Below are positions 8,255 to 16,888 of a DNA stretch of 29,957 nt, piece by piece. The translations under genes and the position numbers were made by a program. The stretch is from CAYVTV01 sp964563105 (lineage in GTDB: Bacteria; Bacteroidota; Bacteroidia; Bacteroidales; GCA-2748055): NCBI GenBank assembly GCA_964563105.1, contig CAZLXM010000042.1, positions 1 through 29,957 on the forward strand. Direction: 5' to 3'. How positions within the stretch are numbered: the first letter of the stretch is position 1; each line of letters begins with the position of its first letter. The notes under the pieces were generated by a model. It made no database searches. It saw only the letters and a list, made by a program, of their open reading frames with translations, and had not been told where the DNA came from.

Positions 8255-9718
8255 TTATAAACTATCTCCAAAATCTTTTGAATATTTTGCTGCCAGTTTT
8301 TCTGGCCAGTCAGTCGTGGGTTCAAGCCTGCCATTAAAGAATCTTAAAACAGGAGGTTCCTCAACAAAACGTAGTCCGCCAACCAGGTCCCTGTTATCAA
8401 AAAGCCATTTAATCCTGTCAATTACAAACATTGTTTGCGATAAAGTAAATACTCTTCTGGGAAATGCAAGTCTAAGCAACTCAACATCCGCAAGAATATC
8501 TTTGCCATTTTCATCCCTGACACTGGAAATAGTCCCTCTTTCCATTCCGCGGCATCCTGAAATTATGTACAATGCTGCTGCGAGAGCTCCGGCAGGATAT
8601 TCTTCCTGCGGGATATGAGGTAAAAAACCCTTTGCATCAAGATGACATCCAAGTGCACCTGCAGGTGTAATTACCGGGATACCCATTTTATCCAGCTCTT
8701 CTACGGCATATGCAATGAAAGATGGAGACTGGCTTATTACAGTTTCGTCGGTTGTTTCATTCAGGCCTACAGCCATTGCTTCGATTTCTCTTACAGACAT
8801 CCCGCCATAAGTCATGAACCCTTCGTATAATGGTATAAGATCACGCATCTTAAGGAAAAGATTTTCATCATTTGTACAAATCCCTCCCCCTCTGGTTGAA
8901 CTAACTTTACGACTTGAGAAATAAACAATTTCAGCAAGGTCACACATTTCCAGTAATATGTCTTTAATTGGTACATTTAAATAATCAGCTTCCCTTTGTT
9001 TAATAAAATAAGCATTTTCTCCTATTAAGCTGGCATCGAGGACCACCATAATTCCATGGTCCTGGGCTATTTTTCTGACCTCCTTCATATTGGCCATTGA
9101 ATATGGCTGGCCGCCAATTAGATTGGTTGATGCTTCAAACCTGATGAATGGGATTTTTTCAGCTCCATATTTTGAAATTAATTCTTTAAACTTTTTGATA
9201 TCGATATTACCCTTAAAAGGGTGGTTACTTTTTATTTTTAGTGCTTCATCCGTAAAAATTTCAAAAATTTTCCCTCCATTCAGTTCCATATGAGCCTTAG
9301 TAGTAGTAAAATGGTAATTCATTGGAATAATGTCACCCGGCTTAATAAAAACCTGAGAGATTACATTTTCTGCAGCCCTGCCCTGGTGAACCGGAAGAAC
9401 ATATTTCTTGCCAAAAACCTGTTGTAAAGCAGCTTCCATCCGGTAGAAGCTTTGAGATCCAGCATAAGCATCATCAGCATGAAGCATTGATGAAACCTGA
9501 TTATCACTCATGGCATTTGTACCGCTGTCGGTTAACATGTCCAGGAAAATATCCTTAGTATTCAAAAGAAATGTGTTAAACCCGCCTTTTTTAATTGCAT
9601 CAAGCCTTTCATTAACAGGCTTAAGGTATAATTTTTGTACGATCCTGACTTTATGCAATTCAAGTGGAATATTTTTACCGCTGTAGAATTTTACTTTGAT
9701 TGATCCATTTTGTTCCAT
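8255..9718 (-). CDS. Beta-eliminating lyase, tyrosine phenol-lyase/tryptophanase family, divergent
   Basis: PLP enzyme of the family that cleaves tyrosine to phenol, or tryptophan to indole, with pyruvate and ammonia. Fold signatures are LLTDSGTNAMSD, DDAYAGSQSFYRME, PVHQGRAAEN, YHFTTTKAH and GGQPYSMANM. Lys271 in FSSRKVSSTRGGG is the likely PLP lysine. Substrate-site residues resemble tyrosine phenol-lyase: Met393/Arg394 in GCRGMERG (TPL Arg381) and Phe460-Phe461 in VLRFF, where tryptophanase has His. Odd points: the PLP-contacting Arg of the DATR/DSAR motif is Leu231 (VLDASLIGEN), the lysine motif is one residue short with GKKD/AKKD replaced by SRKV, and the ends are extended (487 residues against about 456-471), with roughly 25 extra C-terminal residues. 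Either a divergent TPL or a relative with another substrate. Own promoter likely. Confidence 0.8.
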   Translation of the reverse strand: MEQNGSIKVKFYSGKNIPLELHKVRIVQKLYLKPVNERLDAIKKGGFNTFLLNTKDIFLDMLTDSGTNAMSDNQVSSMLHADDAYAGSQSFYRMEAALQQVFGKKYVLPVHQGRAAENVISQVFIKPGDIIPMNYHFTTTKAHMELNGGKIFEIFTDEALKIKSNHPFKGNIDIKKFKELISKYGAEKIPFIRFEASTNLIGGQPYSMANMKEVRKIAQDHGIMVVLDASLIGENAYFIKQREADYLNVPIKDILLEMCDLAEIVYFSSRKVSSTRGGGICTNDENLFLKMRDLIPLYEGFMTYGGMSVREIEAMAVGLNETTDETVISQSPSFIAYAVEELDKMGIPVITPAGALGCHLDAKGFLPHIPQEEYPAGALAAALYIISGCRGMERGTISSVRDENGKDILADVELLRLAFPRRVFTLSQTMFVIDRIKWLFDNRDLVGGLRFVEEPPVLRFFNGRLEPTTDWPEKLAAKYSKDFGDSL

Positions 9719-9773
9719 ATAACTAGTTTTTATAATATGTTAATTTTGTCGTTTTTGACATTTATTCATTTTT

Positions 9774-9801
9774 CAAACTTACATTTCTATTTGAATTACA
9801 A
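9774..9801 (-). promoter_or_regulatory. Candidate promoter of the lyase gene
   Basis: On the minus strand the -7 box TAAGTTTG (9781-9774) matches TAnnTTTG, and a TTG at 9801-9799 lies 17 bp upstream, slightly closer than the usual 19-21. Initiation would leave a leader of about 50 nt before the ATG at 9718. Confidence 0.42.
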
Positions 9802-9812
9802 TAATTCATAAA

Positions 9813-9847
9813 AAGCTTTTGAAGCTAAAAGCTTACTATTAGTAAGC
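9813..9847. promoter_or_regulatory. Two overlapping, mutually exclusive inverted repeats upstream of the lyase gene
   Basis: Repeat 1 has arms AAGCTTTT (9813-9820) and AAAAGCTT (9827-9834) with a 6-nt loop. Repeat 2 has arms GCTTACT (9831-9837) and AGTAAGC (9841-9847) with a 3-nt loop. They share GCTT at 9831-9834, so only one hairpin can form at a time. The site lies just upstream of the lyase -33 region, as for an activator or repressor site. Alternatively it is a weak terminator for folC read-through, since four T residues follow the second hairpin on the minus strand. Confidence 0.45.
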
Positions 9848-10142
9848 ATATAATTTTTCTTTTTTTCGCTAAGGTTTATTATCAGCAGGTATTTTTTGCT
9901 TTCCCGAGTATTCCATTCAACAGAGATCAGTACTAAGATCACCTGTATAAGAATTCAAGAAAATTAAAACGGCAAATATATCAATAAGATTTCTAATAAA
10001 TTAGTATTTAATTAATTTTTTCATGAAGAGTAATTCAAAGAGGCTGCTAATACTTTATCTTATTGTTTTTGGGAAAAATTTTACTTTTTATCTGCCGAAA
10101 TTTAATGATAGTCTGTCTGACTGAATTTTAAACAAGTGGATT

Positions 10143-11435
10143 TTAAGGAAGAGCTTCTGCGACAATAAAAGTACTACCGCTTATAAATATCAGGTCTTCT
10201 TTTTGCGCCATTTCTTTTGCTGCCCTAAGAGCATCCTTAACTGAAGCATAAACCTTTCCCTTTAGGCCTACTTTTTTTGCTTCCGACATAAGTAAGCCCG
10301 CATCCAAAGCACGGGGGATATTTGCCTTTGTGAAATAATACCTGGCTTCTGCAGGAAGTACTTGCAGGATACTGTTTAAATCTTTATCCTTTGAAAGCCC
10401 TAAAATAAAATGTAAATTTTTCCAGGGGGTTTGTCTTATTTGCCTTACTACCATAATTAATCCCTCTCTATTGTGTGCAGTATCACATATTATTAAAGGA
10501 TTATATCCTGTTTCTTCATACCGGCCCCTTAATCCCGTGGTTTCACGAACATTTTTCAAACCTTCAGAGATAGTGTTTTCTGTAAGCGGTATTCCTTTTG
10601 CCCTCAGGATATCTATTATTTGCAAAACAGTTGGAATGTTTTTTTGCTGGTATATTCCCTGTAAATCGGTTTCATATTCAAAGGAAATCCCGGTTTCTTT
10701 ATTTTCAATATTAATGATCTGTATTCTTTCGCCGGAAAGAAAACTATAGTTAACTTTATAATGATTTTCTGCAAAAAATAACGGTGAATTATTTTTTTCG
10801 GCCATATTTTTAAACACCTCATAAGTATCTTTTTCCCATTCTCCAATTACTACCGGTATTAAAGGTTTAATTATACCTGCTTTTTCTTTTGCAATAATGG
10901 CAGGGGAGCTTCCAAGAAATTGTGTATGATCATGGCCGATATTTGTTATTACCGAAACAAGCGGACTGATTATATTTGTAGAGTCGAGGCGGCCCCCCAT
11001 TCCTGTTTCAATGACTGCTATATCAATATTTTGGGAATTAAAATACCAAAATGCCAGTGCAACAGTCATTTCAAAGAATGAAGGACTAAGTTTTTCCAGT
11101 ATTAACTTATTTTTTTCAATAAACTGAGTCACTTTTTTTTTAGGGATCATTTCACCATTGATCTTTATCCTTTCCCTGAAATCTTTTAAATGTGGTGATG
11201 TATAAAGTCCAGTGCGATATCCCGCTTTCTGCAGGATAGAGGAAAGCATATGTGATACCGAACCCTTCCCGTTAGTCCCTGCAATATGGATAGTTTTAAA
11301 ATTAGTATGTGGATGATGAAGATGTTTATCAAGAGCATGGGAATTATTAAGGTTGGATTTATAAGCTGCCATTCCTATTCTCTGGTACATAGGGAGTGCG
11401 GAGAACAAATATTGCAGAGTTTCGTCGTAAGTCAT
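10143..11435 (-). CDS. folC: Bifunctional folylpolyglutamate/dihydrofolate synthase FolC
   Basis: Mur-ligase-family ATP-dependent enzyme that adds L-glutamate to dihydropteroate and/or tetrahydrofolate, retaining folates in the cell. The 430-residue protein begins MTYDETLQYLFSALPMYQRIG, a typical FolC start, followed by the P-loop GTNGKGSVSHM (about residues 53-63), the family TSPHLKDFRERIKING, the catalytic-region ETGMGGRLDSTN, and SVITNIGHDHTQFLG. An upstream ATG at 11510 would add 25 residues overlapping the nitroreductase gene out of frame; the ATG at 11435 lies 1 nt after the nitroreductase stop and is preferred. Likely co-transcribed with that gene. Confidence 0.96.
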   Translation of the reverse strand: MTYDETLQYLFSALPMYQRIGMAAYKSNLNNSHALDKHLHHPHTNFKTIHIAGTNGKGSVSHMLSSILQKAGYRTGLYTSPHLKDFRERIKINGEMIPKKKVTQFIEKNKLILEKLSPSFFEMTVALAFWYFNSQNIDIAVIETGMGGRLDSTNIISPLVSVITNIGHDHTQFLGSSPAIIAKEKAGIIKPLIPVVIGEWEKDTYEVFKNMAEKNNSPLFFAENHYKVNYSFLSGERIQIINIENKETGISFEYETDLQGIYQQKNIPTVLQIIDILRAKGIPLTENTISEGLKNVRETTGLRGRYEETGYNPLIICDTAHNREGLIMVVRQIRQTPWKNLHFILGLSKDKDLNSILQVLPAEARYYFTKANIPRALDAGLLMSEAKKVGLKGKVYASVKDALRAAKEMAQKEDLIFISGSTFIVAEALP

Positions 11436-11436
11436 A

Positions 11437-11961
11437 TCAGAATGGCTGGTTCCAGGTATTATGAAAGATCCTTTCTGCTTTAAATCTTTCCGGTGTGTTT
11501 TTTTTCTCATCCGGATATCCTATTGCAACCAAAGCAAAGGGTTTAATATGATCCGGAAGTTTCATCAGTACAGAGATTGAATTCATGCGGTATTCCCTGG
11601 GAAAAATACCAATCCAGCAGGCACCTAATCCAAGAGAATGTGCTGCCAGGAGCATATTTTGAGTTGCTGCTCCACAATCAGCTATCCAGTAATTATTATC
11701 ATGTTGAAGATTCTCATCTCCACAAATTAAAATAGCATGGCTGGCAGTTCCAAGCATTTTAGAATTTGGATGAAATGCCATTATATCAACCATTATAGAT
11801 TTTTCATCAATAACTATAAAATGCCAGGGCTGCCTGTTGACAGCTGAAGGAGCATACATGGCAGCTTTTATAACACTTTGAATTGTGTCCCTCTCAACGT
11901 TAACAGCTTTAAATTTTCTAATACTTCTTCTGGTTAAAATTAAATCAATGAGGGTTTTCAT
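11437..11961 (-). CDS. Nitroreductase-family FMN oxidoreductase
   Basis: FMN-dependent NAD(P)H oxidoreductase of the nitroreductase superfamily; physiological substrate unknown. The 174-residue protein has the N-terminal FMN phosphate-binding RRSIRKF (residues 11-17), the APSAVNRQPWHF stretch (37-48), and the C-terminal half with DCGAATQNMLLAAHSLGLGACWIGIFP and ALVAIGYPDEKKNTPERF. It is shorter than NfsB (about 217) and falls in the compact class common in anaerobes. First gene of a pair with folC, 1 nt apart; no functional link to folate is evident. It diverges from phoH across a 102-bp gap. Confidence 0.93.
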   Translation of the reverse strand: MKTLIDLILTRRSIRKFKAVNVERDTIQSVIKAAMYAPSAVNRQPWHFIVIDEKSIMVDIMAFHPNSKMLGTASHAILICGDENLQHDNNYWIADCGAATQNMLLAAHSLGLGACWIGIFPREYRMNSISVLMKLPDHIKPFALVAIGYPDEKKNTPERFKAERIFHNTWNQPF

Positions 11962-11962
11962 G

Positions 11963-11982
11963 AAATTAAGTTAAATTAAGTT
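11963..11982. repeat. Perfect 10-bp tandem duplication in the divergent promoter gap
   Basis: AAATTAAGTT occurs twice head to tail (11963-11972, 11973-11982), immediately upstream of the nitroreductase start. A short dyad CAGTT-TATC-AACTG follows at 11988-12001. No TAnnTTTG box was found in this gap on either strand, so the promoters for nitroreductase and phoH remain unassigned. The repeat could be a regulator site or simple slippage. Confidence 0.4.
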
Positions 11983-12063
11983 TTCAACAGTTTATCAACT
12001 GAATAGAGGAAATTATATTTATTAATTTTACCAGTGCTAAAATTAGTTAAAAAACGATAATCC

Positions 12064-13392
12064 ATGAAAAAACTAAAAAAAATCTTTATTATTGACACCA
12101 ATGTCCTTTTACACGATTATAAATGTATATATAATTTTCAGGAGCATGATATAGTCCTTCCTATACCGGTTTTGGAAGAACTTGATAAATTTAAAAGAGG
12201 AAATGACCTGATTAATTTTCATGCCAGGGAATTTACCCGCGAATTGGACAAAATATCAGGTGACAAATTATTCAATGGCGGTTTATCATTAGGTAAAGGA
12301 ATGGGAAAACTCTCCATTGAAACAGGCAAACCTTTTTCAGAGAAATTACAGGCATCTTTCCCTGAAAATACTCCCGATCACCGAATACTGGCTATTGCCG
12401 AATATATTTATAATAAAAATAAAAATCGTCCGGTAATTCTGATTACAAAAGATATTAATCTGAGGATGAAAGCGAAATCCCTTGGTATTCTGGCCCAGGA
12501 TTACCAGAATGATATGGTCCAGAATATTGATGACATTTATAAAGGGGTTGATATATTGGAGGATATTGATTCCGCGGCTATTAATAAATTGTATCAACAA
12601 GCTGAAGGTGTTAGTTTTAAGGAGTTTGGTTTAAAAAGTCCGCCTGTTGCACATTCCTATTTTATAATTAGAAATGATAATACAAGTGCATTAGTTCATT
12701 ATGATCCGTTCAATCAGGTATTTAACCGTGTGGAGAAGACAAAATCCTATGGAATAGAACCCAGGAATGCAGAACAGGCTTTTTCCCTGGATGCATTACT
12801 CCGTCCCGAAATACAACTTGTTGCCCTTACCGGCAAAGCCGGAACTGGTAAAACCCTTCTCGCACTGGCAGCAGCATTGCATCAAAGAAAGCTCTATCTG
12901 CAAATTTTTCTGGCAAGGCCAATTGTTCCTTTATCAAATAGAGATATCGGATTTCTTCCGGGAAATATTGATGAAAAAATAGGTCCCTACATGCAGCCTT
13001 TATTTGATAATCTTTCTGTAATAAAACAAAAATTCTCTCCACAGAGTAAAGAATTTATGAAAATTGAGGATATGCTCAAAACTGAAAAACTTGTAATAAC
13101 TCCATTGGCCTATATTCGGGGAAGAAGTTTATCCCGTGTATTTTTTATCGTGGATGAAGCACAGAATCTAACCCCTCATGAAGTTAAGACAATTATTACC
13201 AGGGCAGGGGAAGGAACAAAACTAATTTTTACCGGAGATATTCAACAAATTGATTCTCCATATCTTGATACTAAATCAAACGGATTATCTTATCTTGCTG
13301 ACAAAATGCGCGGTCAGGATATTTTTGCCCATGTTAATCTTATTAAGGGCGAAAGGAGTTATCTTGCTGATCTGGCAAGCACTTTATTATAA
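12064..13392 (+). CDS. PIN-PhoH fusion protein (PhoH2/YlaK type)
   Basis: N-terminal PIN ribonuclease-like domain joined to a C-terminal PhoH ATPase. Characterised PhoH2 proteins unwind and cleave RNA. The PIN domain (about 1-140) has its acidic set visible: Asp11 in FIIDTNVLLHD, Glu38-Glu39 in VLEELDKF, Asp105 in PDHRILA and Asp130 in ITKDINLRMKA. The PhoH domain (about 235-442) has Walker A GKAGTGKT at 257-264, Walker B FFIVDEAQN near 362-369, and the conserved FTGDIQQID. Both active sites look intact. At 442 residues it has normal length. First gene of a probable operon with sixA and ppk1; the next start is 10 nt after its stop codon. Confidence 0.95.
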   Translation: MKKLKKIFIIDTNVLLHDYKCIYNFQEHDIVLPIPVLEELDKFKRGNDLINFHAREFTRELDKISGDKLFNGGLSLGKGMGKLSIETGKPFSEKLQASFPENTPDHRILAIAEYIYNKNKNRPVILITKDINLRMKAKSLGILAQDYQNDMVQNIDDIYKGVDILEDIDSAAINKLYQQAEGVSFKEFGLKSPPVAHSYFIIRNDNTSALVHYDPFNQVFNRVEKTKSYGIEPRNAEQAFSLDALLRPEIQLVALTGKAGTGKTLLALAAALHQRKLYLQIFLARPIVPLSNRDIGFLPGNIDEKIGPYMQPLFDNLSVIKQKFSPQSKEFMKIEDMLKTEKLVITPLAYIRGRSLSRVFFIVDEAQNLTPHEVKTIITRAGEGTKLIFTGDIQQIDSPYLDTKSNGLSYLADKMRGQDIFAHVNLIKGERSYLADLASTLL

Positions 13393-13401
13393 TAATTTGA
13401 A

Positions 13402-13899
13402 ATGCAACAAAATAAAACTTTGATCATAGCCAGACATGGTAAATCCAGTTGGGACTATCTGGAAGTATCTGATATTGACAGACCTTTAAAAGAAAGAGGA
13501 ATTAAAAACGTATATGAAATAGCTGAAAAAATGTTAAACAGGAAAATTATCCCCGAAATGATTATCTCAAGTCCTGCCTGCAGAGCTATTCATACTGCCA
13601 TTATTTTCATGCGTGTAATGTCAATTCCGGACCATCACCTTCTAGTAAATAGTGATATTTATCATGCTGATGTTGACGACTTAATGAAAATAATTAACCA
13701 AACTAACAATGATATCAGAAACTTAATGATTGTTGGTCATAACCCGACTTTTACCGAGTTAGTTAATTATCTTTCTGATCTTGGCATCTCAAATATTCCG
13801 ACAGCCGGTTCTGTAATTCTTGAATTTAAAATTTCGGATTGGAAAGATATTGACAAAAAAAATTATTATTTAGGCATATATGAATTTCCCGGAAAATAA
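13402..13899 (+). CDS. sixA: SixA-like phosphohistidine phosphatase (histidine phosphatase superfamily)
   Basis: Small branch-1 histidine phosphatase of 165 residues. The catalytic RHG motif (Arg11-His12-Gly13) is in LIIARHGKSSWD, followed by DIDRPLKERG typical of SixA, the second Arg region SSPACRAIHTA, and the second catalytic His113 in IVGHNPTFTEL. SixA of E. coli removes phosphate from phosphohistidine on phosphotransfer proteins. The gene is packed between phoH (9-nt gap) and ppk1 (17-nt gap). PPK1 works through a phosphohistidine intermediate, so the neighbour suggests, but does not prove, a polyphosphate-linked role. Specificity cannot be read from the sequence; other small-molecule phosphatases share this fold. 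Confidence 0.88.
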   Translation: MQQNKTLIIARHGKSSWDYLEVSDIDRPLKERGIKNVYEIAEKMLNRKIIPEMIISSPACRAIHTAIIFMRVMSIPDHHLLVNSDIYHADVDDLMKIINQTNNDIRNLMIVGHNPTFTELVNYLSDLGISNIPTAGSVILEFKISDWKDIDKKNYYLGIYEFPGK

Positions 13900-13916
13900 A
13901 AGAGGGATTATATATT

Positions 13917-15977
13917 ATGAAAACTAAGAAAATTATTAACAGGGAAATAAGCTGGCTTTCATTTAATGAAAGAGTTTTGCAGGAAGCAAAAGATAAGTCG
14001 GTACCATTGGTAGAAAGGTTGCGGTTTTTAGGCATATTTTCCAATAATTTGGACGAGTTTTTCAAGGTGCGTGTAGCAACAATAAAAAGAATGATAGATG
14101 TGGAAAATAAGACAGGCAGGGGAAATGTTGAAAAACCAAAAGAGTTGCTTAATGAAATTCAAAAATTTGTTATTCATCTACAAAAAGATTTTGAAGAAAC
14201 ATATCTTGAAATAAAACATGAACTGGAAAAAGAAAAGATAATTATCATTGACGAAACTCAACTTACAAAAAAGAAAGCTGAATTTGTACAAAAATATTTT
14301 GAGGACCATGTCCTTCCGGTTTTAAATCCGATTATGCTTCATAATGTGAAGGACTTTCCCACCCTGAAAGATAAATTAATATACCTGGCTGTTAAGATGA
14401 CAAGTAAAAAGTCAGAAATTGATCCTGAATATGCACTAATTGAGATTCCGTCTGACAGATTGGGGAGATTTTTACTATTTCCAATACGTAGCCGCCGATA
14501 CATTATTCTTTTGGATGATGTCATTCGTTTCGGCCTGAAAACCTTGTTTGCAAGAACAATGTATGATCATTTTGAAGCATATACCATTAAGCTTACCCGT
14601 GATGCAGAACTGGATATTGATAATGACGTTTCTAAGAGTTTTCTCGAAAAAATCAATGAAAGTGTCCTTGACAGAAGGAAGGGGCAACCAGTGAGATTCG
14701 TTTATGACGAAAATATAGTCGAAGATTTGTTTCAATATATCATTGACGGTCTCCGGATTGATGAAGAAGATAATTTAATTCCGGGAGGCAGGTATCATAA
14801 TTTTAAAGATTTTATGAACTTTCCGGCATTGGGAAAGAGCCATCTTCAATATGAAGAATTTCATCCCAATCATCATCCTGCTATAAGTCCTAAAAAAAGT
14901 ATTTTTGAAGCTATTAAGAAAAAAGATATTTTATTGCATTTCCCTTATCAGAGATTTAACCATCTTATTAACTGGATCAGGGAAGCTTCCATTGATCCTG
15001 CAGTTGTATCTATTAAAGCCACTTTATACAGGGTAGCTAATGATTCGAACGTGATAAATGCATTGATAAATGCTGCTCTTAATGGCAAACATGTTACAGT
15101 AAATATTGAATTACAGGCACGTTTTGATGAGGAAGTAAATATTTACTGGTCAAAAAAAATGGAAGAAGCAGGAATTAAGATTTTAATAGGTATCTCCGGA
15201 TTAAAGGTTCATTGTAAATTGCTTCATATTGTTCGCATTGAGAATGGAAAAGCTGTACAATATGCCGGAGTGGGAACAGGTAATTTTCATGAAGGGACAG
15301 CAAAGATCTACTCCGATTTGTTATTGCTCACCAGAGATGAACGAAGAGCTTCGGAGGTAGGCTATGTTTTTGAACTGCTTGAATATCCCTATAAGTTATT
15401 CAAATTTGATCATCTTATAGTTTCTCCAAATTATCACAGATCGACCCTGATAAAACGAATTGATAAAGAAATAGAAATTGCGAAAAAGGGTGGAAAGGCT
15501 GGTATCATATTGAAAATAAATAGCCTTGTAGATATAGAAATGATTGATAAATTGTATGAGGCAAATTATGCAGGAGTAAAAATTAAACTTATTGTAAGGG
15601 GAATTTGTTCACTTATTCCAGGGAGAAAGGGATTAAGTGAGAATATCCAGGCAATAAGTATCGTTGACAGATTTCTTGAACATTCACGTATTTTTATATT
15701 TCATAATGGTGGTAATGAACTATATTATTTAAGCTCAGCTGACTGGATGCCCCGGAATATGGATAGCCGGATTGAAGTAAGTATTCCGGTTTATGATGAA
15801 GACCTTAAATCAGAATTGAAAAATATTATTAATAATCAGTTGAAAGATAATGTTAAAGCCAGAATTATTGATGACACACAAAGTAATCATTACAAACTTA
15901 AAACTGTTAATGAAAAGCCCCTAAGGTCACAGCAGGAACTTTATCATTATTATAAAAAACTTGTCGGTGAAAATTAA
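13917..15977 (+). CDS. ppk1: Polyphosphate kinase PPK1
   Basis: Reversibly transfers the ATP gamma-phosphate to polyphosphate via an autophosphorylated histidine; membrane-associated in other bacteria. The 686-residue protein starts with INREISWLSFNERVLQEA, then FSNNLDEFFKVR with Asn43 (ATP-binding, equivalent to E. coli Asn45). The phospholipase-D-like half shows Arg402 in LQARFDEE, the phosphorylated His432 in LKVHCKLLHI, YAGVGTGNFHEGTAKIYSD, and His589 in FLEHSRIFIF (E. coli His592). All catalytic residues are present. The start is the ATG 17 nt after sixA. The gap to the next gene is 115 bp, with no clear terminator. Confidence 0.98.
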   Translation: MKTKKIINREISWLSFNERVLQEAKDKSVPLVERLRFLGIFSNNLDEFFKVRVATIKRMIDVENKTGRGNVEKPKELLNEIQKFVIHLQKDFEETYLEIKHELEKEKIIIIDETQLTKKKAEFVQKYFEDHVLPVLNPIMLHNVKDFPTLKDKLIYLAVKMTSKKSEIDPEYALIEIPSDRLGRFLLFPIRSRRYIILLDDVIRFGLKTLFARTMYDHFEAYTIKLTRDAELDIDNDVSKSFLEKINESVLDRRKGQPVRFVYDENIVEDLFQYIIDGLRIDEEDNLIPGGRYHNFKDFMNFPALGKSHLQYEEFHPNHHPAISPKKSIFEAIKKKDILLHFPYQRFNHLINWIREASIDPAVVSIKATLYRVANDSNVINALINAALNGKHVTVNIELQARFDEEVNIYWSKKMEEAGIKILIGISGLKVHCKLLHIVRIENGKAVQYAGVGTGNFHEGTAKIYSDLLLLTRDERRASEVGYVFELLEYPYKLFKFDHLIVSPNYHRSTLIKRIDKEIEIAKKGGKAGIILKINSLVDIEMIDKLYEANYAGVKIKLIVRGICSLIPGRKGLSENIQAISIVDRFLEHSRIFIFHNGGNELYYLSSADWMPRNMDSRIEVSIPVYDEDLKSELKNIINNQLKDNVKARIIDDTQSNHYKLKTVNEKPLRSQQELYHYYKKLVGEN

Positions 15978-16092
15978 GAACTTATTATTATTTCTGCTCA
16001 ACATAAATTTTCAATATGAACTTTGAGGAATCAATATTTTTTTTATTTAGAAAGTTATTTTAAAATGATTAAACAATAGAATTATTACAGGA

Positions 16093-16881
16093 ATGGAAAA
16101 ATTATGCTTAAATGTTATTCAGATTGCAAAAGAAACAGGAAATTTTATTAAAAATGAGTTACTTAACAGGGATGGTTTAAAGCTTGAGCTTAAAGGACGT
16201 CATAATTACGTTACTTATGTAGATAAGGAAGCTGAAATTCAGCTCGTAAAGAAATTGAAGACTTTATTGCCTGAAGCAGGTTTTATAACAGAAGAAGGAA
16301 CAAATACAACAAAAGGTGAAATATACAACTGGATTATTGACCCACTCGATGGTACTACTAATTATATTCATGGATTACCTCCTTTCGCGGTAAGTGTGGC
16401 CTTAATGAAGGGAACAAAGATTGTTCTTGGCGTAATATATGAGATTGCACTGGATGAATGTTTTTATGCCTGGCAGGGTGGCGGGGCTTTTCTTAACGGG
16501 AATAAAATTGAAACAAGTAAAATAAGTAAAATACAGGGTTCACTATTTGCCACAGGATTTCCATATACACGGTTTGAACATATGGATCGTTTTATGCAAA
16601 GCATGGAATACTTTATGGTTAATTCACATGGACTAAGGCGTCTTGGCTCGGCTGCTACAGATATTGCATATGTTGCCTGCGGCAGATTTGAAGGGTTTTA
16701 TGAGTATGGATTGAATTCATGGGATATTGCTGCCGGAATAATTATTCTTCTTGAGGCAGGAGGGAAAGTATCTGATTTCAAAGGAAATCCTGAATGTTTA
16801 TTCGGAAATGAATTTGTTGCCTCTAATCCTTACGTTTTTAATGAATTCCTCGAATCTATAAATAAAATAATGGTTAATTGA
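16093..16881 (+). CDS. suhB: Inositol-monophosphatase family phosphatase (SuhB-like)
   Basis: Mg2+-dependent phosphomonoesterase. The 262-residue protein has the three metal-binding motifs: ITEEGTN with Glu67/Glu68, WIIDPLDGTTNYIHG with Asp83 and Asp86, and NSWDIAAGIIILLEAGG with Asp211. This is the classic IMPase/SuhB layout rather than CysQ or fructose bisphosphatase, though activities in this family overlap. Bacteroidota can make inositol lipids, so a myo-inositol-phosphate role is possible but not shown. Seven nucleotides separate it from a glycosyltransferase gene, so the pair may serve envelope glycan or lipid synthesis (inference). Confidence 0.9.
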   Translation: MEKLCLNVIQIAKETGNFIKNELLNRDGLKLELKGRHNYVTYVDKEAEIQLVKKLKTLLPEAGFITEEGTNTTKGEIYNWIIDPLDGTTNYIHGLPPFAVSVALMKGTKIVLGVIYEIALDECFYAWQGGGAFLNGNKIETSKISKIQGSLFATGFPYTRFEHMDRFMQSMEYFMVNSHGLRRLGSAATDIAYVACGRFEGFYEYGLNSWDIAAGIIILLEAGGKVSDFKGNPECLFGNEFVASNPYVFNEFLESINKIMVN

Positions 16882-16888
16882 AACAGGG

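Larger units (their letters stand above)
9719..10142. other. 424-bp gap between folC and the lyase gene
   Basis: No convincing gene. It holds the candidate lyase promoter and the paired inverted repeats. A 33-codon plus-strand frame at 10023-10124 starts with a basic and hydrophobic stretch but has no promoter or family support and is not called. The rest is AT-rich sequence without recognisable structure. Confidence 0.6.

Noticed and set aside
8255..9718. Calling the lyase simply tryptophanase (tnaA)
   Set aside because: Arg394 and Phe460-Phe461 match tyrosine phenol-lyase positions rather than the Ile and His of tryptophanase, and other active-site residues differ from both, so no symbol was assigned.
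10023..10124. 33-codon plus-strand frame with a basic and hydrophobic start (MKSNSKRLLILYLIVFG)
   Set aside because: No promoter box upstream, no family resemblance, ends without context between two minus-strand genes; chance frames of this size are common in AT-rich DNA.
11436..11510. Longer FolC start at the ATG ending at 11510
   Set aside because: It would add a lysine-rich, unconserved 25-residue leader overlapping the nitroreductase gene; the ATG at 11435 fits the family start and the 1-nt spacing.
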